Shown: positions 1 to 7,607 of the stretch, piece by piece
How positions within the stretch are numbered: the first letter of the stretch is position 1
How the letters are laid out: each line of letters opens with the position of its first letter
NCBI GenBank assembly: GCA_000695325.1
Contig: AVPN01000031.1
Span: 28,610-53,542 of the forward strand
Source of the DNA: Pleurobrachia bachei
Taxonomy: Eukaryota > Ctenophora > Tentaculata > Cydippida > Pleurobrachiidae
Direction: 5' to 3'
Length of the DNA stretch: 24,933 nucleotides
Notes under the pieces: model-generated
The model's database searches: none
Seen by the model: only the letters and a program-made list of their open reading frames with translations
Told to the model about the DNA's origin: nothing
Made by a program: the position numbers and the translations under genes

Positions 1-56
<56 letters not shown>
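1..56. repeat. CT dinucleotide microsatellite
   Basis: Almost pure CT repeat at the window edge, continuing as CT-rich sequence to about 80. No coding signal. Confidence 0.95.
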
Positions 57-59
<3 letters not shown>

Positions 60-279
60 TCTATACCCCCTCCCTCTCACAGGCTCTCTACACTCACTAA
101 CTACACTGCACAACTCCCGTCTAAAAACTCGTCTAAAAACTCACTCACTCCTTAGCCAGGGCCATCTTTCTTACTCCCCCTAAATGTTCAATACTGATTC
201 GTTCCCTTCCCCCTGTCTTGAGTAGGGAACGAACTTTATAGCGGTGCCTGGCCACGTTTTGAGCGTGCGACAGTGCGAT

Positions 280-358
280 CTATATGGCGGCGCCATACCC
301 CATTTGATTCTCAAATTGGGCGACAGTGCGCTCAGATCGGGTCGGCGGCGCCAGACAG
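280..358. mobile_element. 79-bp MITE (copy 1) with 8-bp target site duplication
   Basis: The element starts CTATATGGCGGCGCC and ends GGCGGCGCCAGACAG, so its ends form imperfect terminal inverted repeats of about 15 bp. It is flanked on both sides by AGTGCGAT (272-279 and 359-366), a perfect 8-bp direct repeat that reads as a target site duplication. A second copy with a different 8-bp duplication lies at 3252-3324. Eight-bp duplications are typical of hAT-type transposases, so this is inferred to be a non-autonomous hAT-like micro-element. The sequence after it (367-392) resembles the right half of the same element, so this copy may have landed inside an older one. Confidence 0.8.
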
Positions 359-392
359 AGTGCGATCAGATCGGGTCGGCGCCGCCAGAACA

Positions 393-1754
393 TGTATTGT
401 CGAGTTCAATTTCATCAAGTATGTGGTTTGTTAGATAACTATCATAAACGCTCTTGACGTAGAGTCAGACCATGACAGCTTCATATCCATCACATACACA
501 AACTTATCGAAAAATATTTATCGTCTAGTCATATTTTGTATCTGTAAAATAATGTCTTCTTCTTCTTGGAGGCCGTTTCTATTTGGGTTGAGATGAAGGG
601 TCAGATAATGTTTGTCACGTTTGGTTGGAAGAAGAGATGTAAGACATGTTTAGGTGACAAGTGAATCAGATGGCCGATGAAGATGAGAGAAACATTCGCT
701 AAAGATAGATCCGAGTGTCATATATGAGTAATTGAAATGTATAGACAAATTCGACACACTTTCGGTGTACTCATATAGACTGCCTAACACTGTCACGTCA
801 AATTGGCCCAACAACTTATCACATATATCATATATAATGTGCCAATTTCAATTTTTCGTCTATCGGCACTCTATAACATTGACATTCGAAGACATAGTTA
901 TACTGATGTGAATATTGATTTATTGTTCGTTGAGCAATTGTTACACGTCAAACTATATCACACTTTTTCCTTGTTACTCAACAACATTCACTAGTTTGTA
1001 ATTGCTGAACAACATCGATCTAAATCCTTCCTAGAACACTGAATACAATATACTCTGTTTTTCTCTCTCTCCCTCTCTCTCTTTCTCTCCCTCGTTTTCT
1101 ATCTATCTCTCTCACTGCCTGTGAACGAAAGATCGAGGTGTTTAGCTCTAAGTACATCCACCACTCTCTCTCCCTCTATTGTCGTTTCCTACTCCCACAA
1201 ACACCTGCAGCTTCACAACAATAAGGGATTTTGGATACCCGCGTATACACCATCCCTCCTCTCGTTTTCCATATTTCCCCTTTTTCTCTGTACAAGTGTG
1301 TGTGCTCTTGAGCACAAGTTGTTATGTGTGAGAGCATTCTAATATGGGCTTGCGTTTCCTCCAAATCTTTGGGAGTATAACTCCTTTTATCCCATTCTAT
1401 CACTATCTTTTCAGTAAGGGTAAAAGAGGGAGGGAATATATAAATAGGGTAAAATAGGGGAGGGAAATTCCAGCTTCATTTAACATTCGTCCCTGACTAG
1501 CCATCATCACTGAGTTGTAGTGCCATCATATATGAGTTCTGTAAACATATTTATAGTTAGTGGTTCCTTTTCACTTCACATTTACATCAGTTACTTTCCT
1601 GTTTGTCAAGTCTTCGTAATATGATGACTCAGATATGGGTACCCTTTTTCCTCACTACAAGTTCAGTGCCAAAAGTATAATATCTTAATATTTTAATATA
1701 TTATCGTTTGTTAACCCCTTGCTCATCTTAAACCATCTCCCCCTTCAATCAGAT
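393..1754. other. Non-coding region upstream of the Kv channel gene
   Basis: No ORF here looks like protein. Visible structure: CT-rich tracts around 1057-1115, and an 8-bp perfect inverted repeat AAATTGGC (800-807) / GCCAATTT (841-848) around an AT-rich loop. A pyrimidine-rich stretch ends in AG at 1751-1752, just before the Kv start codon; it could be a 3' splice site for an upstream 5'-UTR exon. No TATA box or other promoter element can be assigned with confidence. Confidence 0.5.
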
Positions 1755-3635
1755 ATGAACACGAGTGTACGTGGTATAGCCTCCGGTTTAACCACCAAGG
1801 ACAGACTCCGTAGGAAGCGGGCAACCAGACCGAGTAGGGCCGATCACTTCCAGTTACACTCGCCGTCCCTCAAGGTTATTAATGAGAGAGATCTCCAGCT
1901 TTACCCAGAGACCCTGTTAGGATCTAACGAACTAGAACAATTCTACCAACCCGCATTGCGGTGCTACTTCTTCGATAGGAATCGCCATGTTTTTGAGTAC
2001 ATTGCTAGTTTCTATCAGACGGGGGCTCTCAGTCTGCCTTCGCTCGACCTGTCATTCGACCATTTGCTCCTTGAAAGGAAGAAGGCCGAGAATGAGGACG
2101 AAGGAACGATGGAATCGTCTGAGATGGAGATCCCGGAAACCGTCAAAGGAAGGATGCATCTCTTCCTCAATTATCCTTCCTCTTCTTTTGAGGCTGGGAT
2201 ATGGGCGGGCGTTGATATGACTATGATTCTAGCGGGTATACTGTTTTACTGCCTGGAAACAGAGCCAGACCTCAAGAAACATTTTGAAGACCCCAATGAC
2301 CCATATTACCACTGGCTGTGGTGGGCCCAGACCTCGGTCACCCTATTCTTCACCATAGACCTGGCCCTTCGAGCTATATCCTGGCCTAACATCTGGGGGT
2401 TCTTCAAAGAACCAATCAACATCCTGGACTTTGTGTCAATTGTTCCGTTCTACATTCAGTACTTGTTGGAAAGTCTCCACGTTGGTGGAAACTCCAAGGT
2501 TCTACTGAGTCTGGGGAAGTTGTTCAGGATGATTCGAGTGGTCAGGGTGGTGAAGTTCTTCAAATATTTCAAGGAGATGTTCCTGATTCTGGATTTCATT
2601 TGCCAAGCTTGGAAAGAGATCGTGCTGATTATCTGTCTTACTGGCATGCTTCTGATAATCTTTGGGTCGATATTGTACAATGTGGAGAAGGAACAAAATG
2701 CCCAGTTTTACTCCATTGCACAGGTATTATACATGGTGTAGTTATTTGCTATCTTTATGCGAGTTGTTTAGTTTTACCTTGGCCTTATTGATATCGAGTA
2801 ACCTCTTGCAGCAATAGGTTGCTCAAGAGTCTTGTTCAACCAGTTTTACCGGTTTTATCTTTTTTATTAGACTTTATCTCCTGCTTGTTACTCAACCTAA
2901 TTCTCCCAGGGTTTCTGGTGGTCACTAACGACAATTACAACAGTGGGATATGGGGACGTCTCACCCATAACATGGCTCGGGCAGGTATGTAAAAAACAGA
3001 GCTCCGTATTAGTTATTTTCTACCTGGTTGACCTAACACCACTTCTCTCCCCCATTCAGTTGGCCTGTTCCGTATTAGTGATTTTCTCTTTGGTTGACCT
3101 AACACCCCTTCTCTCCCACCCCTCAGTTGGCCGGCTCTGTGCTAGTTATTTTCTCTCTGGTTGTCCTAACACTCCTTCCCCCCTCAGTTGGCTGGTTCTG
3201 TGTTAGTGATTTTCTCTCTGGCTGTCCTAACATCCCCCCCCCTCAGTTGGCCTGTATGGCGGCGCCATACCCCATTTGATTCTCAATCTCAGTGCGCTCA
3301 GATCGGTTCGGCGGCGCCAGACAGCAGTTGGCCGGCTCTGTGCTAGTTATTTTCTCCCTGGTTGTCCTAACACCCCTCTCTCTCCCACTCAGTTGGCTGG
3401 CTCTGTACTAGTTATTTTCTCCCTGGTTGTACTCACCCTGCCCATGACGATAATAATCACAAAGTTCAACTACGCCTACGAAACCAAGAAGACCAACTAC
3501 CGCCGGGGAGAGCGGCCCCAGCTGCCCCCGAACGACGGAGATTTGGGGAGTACAGAGGAGAGGGAGGAGGAAGACGTAGATAACTCATTTTGGTATGGTG
3601 GTCAGAGATACAGTATAGTGAGTTGTCCTACCTAG
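1755..3635 (+). CDS. Shaker-type voltage-gated K+ channel (Kv), 3 exons, 428 aa
   Basis: A plasma-membrane delayed-rectifier-type K+ channel subunit, expected to form tetramers. Exons are 1755-2723, 2910-2984 and 3393-3635, all joined in phase 0 with GT-AG introns. Residues ~31-108 resemble a T1 tetramerisation domain (YPETLLG, YFFDRNRHVFEYI) but lack the usual first-strand NVGG-like motif. S1 is ~148-168, S2 ~187-208, S3 ~220-240, and S4 ~254-273 with basic residues every third position (R..R..R..K). S5 is ~282-309. Exon 2 is the pore loop with the K+ filter TVGYGD (334-339). Exon 3 gives S6 and a short tail of about 50 residues. The S6 hinge, PVP in most Kv channels, reads P365-M-T. The start at 1755 precedes all recognised T1 sequence; an in-frame ATG at 1719 also exists. 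The Kv subfamily (Kv1-4) cannot be assigned. Confidence 0.9.
2995..3440 (+). repeat. Tandem array of a 59-67-bp 3' splice-site plus S6-exon cassette
   Basis: Intron 2 of the Kv gene contains head-to-tail copies of a unit made of ~40 nt of the start of exon 3 (encoding LAGSVLVIFSLVVLT-like S6 sequence), then CTAAC, a pyrimidine tract and CAG. Acceptor-like junctions CAG/TTGG precede 3060, 3127, 3188, 3247 (continued at 3328 after a MITE insertion) and 3393. Only 3393 opens the full exon 3 in frame. A degenerate further copy lies at ~3001-3059. The upstream copies run into other frames and stop codons, so they look like decoy or fossil acceptors. Confidence 0.85.
3252..3324. mobile_element. 73-bp MITE (copy 2) inside the splice-site array
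   Basis: It begins CTGTATGGCGGCGCC and ends GGCGGCGCCAGACAG. The reverse complement of the right end matches the left end at 13 of 15 positions. The flanks CAGTTGGC at 3244-3251 and 3325-3332 are a perfect 8-bp target duplication. The interior matches copy 1 (280-358) apart from a short internal deletion. The duplicated target is the CAG/TTGGC acceptor of one array copy, so the insertion postdates formation of the array. Confidence 0.88.
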
Positions 3636-4213
3636 CGCCGGGAGGGATCACTTCCCCATGCTCCTAGTGCGGTGGTTACATATCATTCTGGAGAGGTGAT
3701 ATAGTTATGTGGTGAACACTAGTATGTCAAGAGTGTGATGCAGATGTACCAGGTGCCACGTGGTGGGTTGTCTCATAGGTATAAGACTGTCCTGAGACCT
3801 GACTTCTTACTCAACAAGTCCTGACAATACGTGTGTAGGACGTCAGGACGTGGATAAAAAGAGATTAGTGAAAACGAAAGACTACACAATAAGTGTTCAC
3901 ATAATGCTGATGCCCAGTGAAAACTAAGAGAGAGACATTGAGACTTGGTAACGAAGACAGGGTTTCGTGTGCTTTTAAAAGTGTGTTACATGTTATAGTT
4001 CCGAGGGCTGAAATTTCAGTTTATTTGTTGCTGTTCACAAAGCGACGTGGTCTAAGTTCGATATTAAATATTACGGAAACGATAAGCTAGTCACATTTAG
4101 GACTAAGTAAGTACTAAGTAGTAGTTCGATTTTTTTCGAACTCAAAGAAGCCCCGGAACCTCCATTCCAAGATTACTCTCTCGTTACATTGCAATTCGTT
4201 TCACTTTTGCTTG

Positions 4214-4444
4214 CCTGATACGGTGAAGGACGATGAGGAGTGTGTGACATGTGACACAGAGGAATGTAACGGACCACACGCCTTTAACGTGGGACCCGTT
4301 GTAGTTAACGACAAGGACCAAATAGATGGTGATGATGATTCAAACAGCACGAGATCACGTACAAGAAATGCAGCCTTCGGTGTGAATTTATCCCCCTTTT
4401 ACCTGGTGCTGGGGCCGGTTTTGGTGGGACTTGTAGCTAACTAG
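4214..4444 (+). pseudogene. Duplicated second exon of the Ly6-like gene, first exon missing
   Basis: Near-identical copy of the second exon of the gene at 6169-6689. It encodes the last four cysteines (EECVTCDTEEC), the Asn after the last Cys and the hydrophobic GPI-type tail. The exon carrying the signal peptide and first three cysteines was lost with the ~770-bp deletion, and no replacement ATG with a signal peptide is visible. The downstream AATAAA (4632-4637) is retained. Probably a non-functional remnant, unless spliced to an unseen upstream exon. Confidence 0.75.
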
Positions 4445-4713
4445 TAGTACTGTGATGAAGATAGAGAGAGCCTAGAGAGTCCGGCGATAGAGAGCCGACA
4501 GGGCCCAGAGAGAGTCCAGGGAGAGTCCGGAGAGAGAAAGTATTATTGTTAGATCTGGTCACCGTACTCTTCCCTGTATTAGACATTGCTAGATGAGAAG
4601 AAGAAGAGTGTGTTAGTGATGTATAAAGCATAATAAATGTTAAAAACATGTTAAAACTGTGTGTCAAACATTCAACATCATAAATAACAACTGCACAGCA
4701 GACTACACACAAA

Positions 4714-5269
4714 TCACTCAAGAACAAGGTGTCTATATCGGTTAATAGCTCCTGCAATTTCCAATATCCGAGGTCTGGCGAGCCAGTTAGAGTCATCCTT
4801 AACCACACCAAGACCTCCAGATTGGATGCCTGCGTCCAGGGATTTCAATAGAGAAGATAGAGAGGACCGGGGCTTGTCAACTAGCTTCTTTAGTACCTGA
4901 AATCAGTTTAGAAAATGCTGTTAGAGTGGGAAGATGCTCAAACCAGGCAGGATCAGATATCATGTGGTTTCTTGTTTGTTGGGGTACCCCATCCCCCAAC
5001 TTACCTTGCTCAACTCTCTCTCACCGTGCCCATAACAAACCTCGCCACACACCTTGGTCGACCCGGAAACTTCTCACCACAGCTCTTACCTCAACTATAA
5101 ACCTGGTTTGTCCAACCTCAACCAGCTGCTCGAGGGAGGACAAGTCCAGTGTACTGGGTTCCTCACTGTCCTCTGTATTATAGGACACACCCGCCTTGTT
5201 GACTATCTTTACCTTCCCACAGAAGGGTTTTAAACTACCCAGAGAGGGCACTCTAGAATTGGGCTCTGT
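4714..5269 (-). pseudogene. Duplicated last two exons of the ABC-class ATPase gene
   Basis: Minus-strand copies of exons 10 (5090-5269) and 11 (4714-4896) of the ATPase gene at 6968-10345. Lengths (180 and 183 nt), reading frames, splice sites and stop codon are all preserved. Several substitutions are silent or conservative (for example MVDKPRAS to LVDKPRSS). Exons 1-9, including both Walker motifs, are absent upstream, so this cannot encode the ATPase alone. The preserved splice sites would allow use as an alternative 3' end only if transcription from the intact gene read through exon 11. Confidence 0.8.
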
Positions 5270-6168
5270 CTGAAAGGGGGGGGGGCAGATACATAAGAGG
5301 TGTCACGTGGTGGGTTGTCTCATATAAGACTGTCTTGTTACTCAACAAGTCCTGATAATACGTGTGTAGGACGACAGGACGTGGAGAAAAAGAGATTAGT
5401 GAAAACGAAAGACTACACAATAAGGGTTCACATAATGCTGATGCCCAGTGAAAACTAAGAGAGAGACATTGACACTTGGTAACGAAGACAAGGTTTCGTG
5501 TGCTTTTAAAAGTGTGTTACATGTTATAGTTCCGAGGGCTGAAATTTCAGTTTATTTGTTGCTGTTCACAAAGCGACGTGGTCTAAGTTCGATATCAAAT
5601 ATTACGGAAACGATTAGCTAGTCACATTTAGGACTAAGTAGTTCGATTTTCTTCGAACTCAAAGAAGCCCCGGAACCTCCATTCCAAGAAGACCAGGGAC
5701 ACCACTTTAATAATAATATATAATAATCTTTCCCAGAGTCATTTGGAGGATCGATCTTAACAAGTTCCTCTACCGTTGACTATAATAATACACAAGGGGG
5801 TCCCTTTTCTTGCCTCACACGGTACTAAATAACTATGTGACGATTCACTGGTATTAATAATGGGTACTACTAATGGGAACTATAGAAATGAGAGCAGACA
5901 TTTACAGCTCTCTAAATAGCACAGTGAGTCACCATAAACTAGTTTTATTGTTGCTTGAAATGACTTCATTGTCAACGAAAAAGAGCTTCCTTTGTCACCC
6001 TTAAACAATCAATTCGAAACCCACTACTACTGCAAGTATAAAACTACAGGGAAAGCTCCCATTTTCTCAATGATGTTTGACCGTGGTGGGGAACTCTAGC
6101 AGTATCTGACCCTGATCCCTGATCCTCTCCCCCTGGTGGACAACTTGATCCCGGTGGAAAGTACTAAA

Positions 6169-6689
6169 ATGCAGCTGTGGTGGCTGATAATTCTACTGGG
6201 TACCCGTGGTGTATACATGATAACCTGCAACACAGATGAGAAAGAGACTCGGGAATGTCCGACTGGAGTTACTCTTTGTTATTCCTATAAACCCAATAAA
6301 CTAATTGATCAGTAAGTTAACCAAAGGTGCCATTTCAAAATATATACACATTTTGTGTCTCACAAAACCATTCTACCACACCCCCTTCCTCACCCATGTT
6401 AGAACATAACACATCCCTCCCCTCCAGCCGACCAGTTGTGACAGACTGTGGGCCCTGTCCTGATACGGTGAAGGACGATGAGGAGTGTGTGACATGTGAC
6501 ACAGAGGAATGTAACGGACCACACGCCTTTAACGTGGGACCCGTTGTAGTTAACGACAAGGACCAAATAGATGGTGATGATGATTCAAACAGCACGAGAT
6601 CACGTACAAGAAATGCAGCCTTCGGTGTGAATTTATCCCCCTTTTACCTGGTGCTGGGGCCGGTTTTGGTGGGACTTGTAGCTAACTAG
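6169..6689 (+). CDS. Ly6/uPAR-like three-finger GPI-anchored protein, 2 exons, 134 aa
   Basis: A small secreted or cell-surface protein. Exon 1 is 6169-6311 and exon 2 is 6428-6689, joined in phase 2 by a GTAAGT donor and a CTCCAG acceptor. Residues 1-~18 (MQLWWLIILLG...) form a signal peptide, so the first cysteine is C20. Cysteines fall at 20, 30, 37, 55, 58, 68, 71 and 76, and the last is followed by Asn in a CDTEECN motif like the C-terminal CN hallmark of Ly6/uPAR domains. After a Ser/Thr/Asp-rich linker the protein ends in a hydrophobic stretch (FYLVLGPVLVGLVAN), as expected for a GPI-attachment signal. Family assignment rests on the Cys pattern and architecture, not sequence identity; another small Cys-rich fold is possible. 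The gene converges on the ATPase gene, with 278 bp between the two stop codons. Confidence 0.75.
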
Positions 6690-6876
6690 TAGTACTGTGA
6701 TGAAGATAGAGAGAGCCTAGAGAGTCCGGCGATAGAGAGCCGACAGGGCCCAGAGAGAGTCCAGGGAGAGTCCGGAGAGAGAAAGTATTATTGTTAGATC
6801 TGGTCACCGTACTCTTCCCTGTATTAGACATTGCTAGATGAGAAGAAGAAGAGTGTGTTAGTGATGTATAAAGCAT

Positions 6877-6882
6877 AATAAA
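6877..6882 (+). terminator. AATAAA poly(A) signal of the Ly6-like gene
   Basis: Canonical AATAAA 188 bp after the Ly6-like stop codon, in the 278-bp gap between two convergent genes. It is also present in the duplicated unit at 4632-4637. Confidence 0.65.
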
Positions 6883-6967
6883 TGTTAAAAACATGTTAAA
6901 ACTGTGTGTCAAACGTTCAACATAAGAAATAATAACTGCAAACTCTGCACAGCAGACTACACACAAA

Positions 6968-7563
6968 TCACTCAAGAACAAGGTGTCTATATCGGTTAAT
7001 AGCTCCTGCAATTTCCAATATCCGAGGTCTGGCGAGCCAGTTAGAGTCATCCTTAACCACACCAAGACCTCCAGATTGGATGCCTGCGTCCAGGGATTTC
7101 AAGATAGAAGATAGAGAGGCTCGGGGCTTGTCAACCATCTTCTTTAGTACCTGAAATCAGTTTAGAAAATGGGGTGGTGTTAGAGTGGGAAGATGCTCAA
7201 ACCAGGCAGGACCAGATATTATGTGGTTTCTTGTTTGTTGGGGTACCCCATCCCCCAGCTTACCTTGCTCAACTCTCTCTCACCGTGCCCATAACAAACC
7301 TCGCCACACACCTTGGTCGACCCTGAAACTTCTCACCACAGCTCTTACCTCAACTATAAACCTGGTTTGTCCAACCTCAACCAGCTGCTCGAGGGAGGAC
7401 AAGTCCAGTGTACTGGGTTCCTCACTGTCCTCTGTATTATAGGACACACCCGCCTTGTTGACTATCTTTACCTTCCCACAGAAGGGTTTTAAACTACCCA
7501 GAGAGGGCACTCTAGAATTGGGCTCTGTCTGAAAGGGGGGGGGGAGGTGAGAGATAAAAGGAT

Positions 7564-7607
<44 letters not shown>

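Larger units (their letters stand above)
3740..5284. repeat. Segmental tandem duplication, unit A (internally deleted)
   Basis: Unit A matches unit B (5285-7541) over two blocks. Block 3740-4168 pairs with 5285-5689, and block 4214-5284 pairs with ~6460-7541, both at high identity. About 770 bp present in unit B (5690-6460, holding the first exon and probable promoter of the Ly6-like gene) is replaced in unit A by ~45 unrelated bases. The right edge of both units is a run of G. Confidence 0.85.
5285..7541. repeat. Segmental tandem duplication, unit B (complete)
   Basis: The intact partner of unit A (3740-5284). It starts at a CAGAT/CACGTGGTGGG stretch matching ~3740-3770 and ends at the G-run near 7541. 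It contains the whole Ly6-like gene and the last two exons of the ABC-class ATPase. The segment 5690-6168, before the Ly6-like start codon, holds no ORF and is the likely promoter region; no specific element is recognisable. Confidence 0.82.

Noticed and set aside
2943-3206. ORF continuing from the Kv pore exon into the intron array
   Set aside because: It is exon 2 reading through a good GTATGT donor at 2985; later codons are array copies in shifting frames.
3252-3324. Reading the GGCGGCGCC-containing block as a CpG-island promoter fragment
   Set aside because: Matching terminal inverted repeats, an 8-bp target duplication and a second copy at 280-358 make a transposon the better explanation.
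4437-5251. Minus-strand ORFs at 4437-4811 and 5021-5251 as independent genes
   Set aside because: The ATPase-related parts are explained by the duplicated exons 11 and 10; the remainder reads through introns or the antisense of the Ly6 3' region.
7280-7348. Extension of ATPase exon 10 into VRAVVRSFRVDQ, or a separate small exon there
   Set aside because: Direct joining at GAG/GTAAGA to the acceptor before 7150 keeps phase and gives the family-like QTRFIVE-VLKKMVDKP; the extension leads to a stop or to wrong phases.
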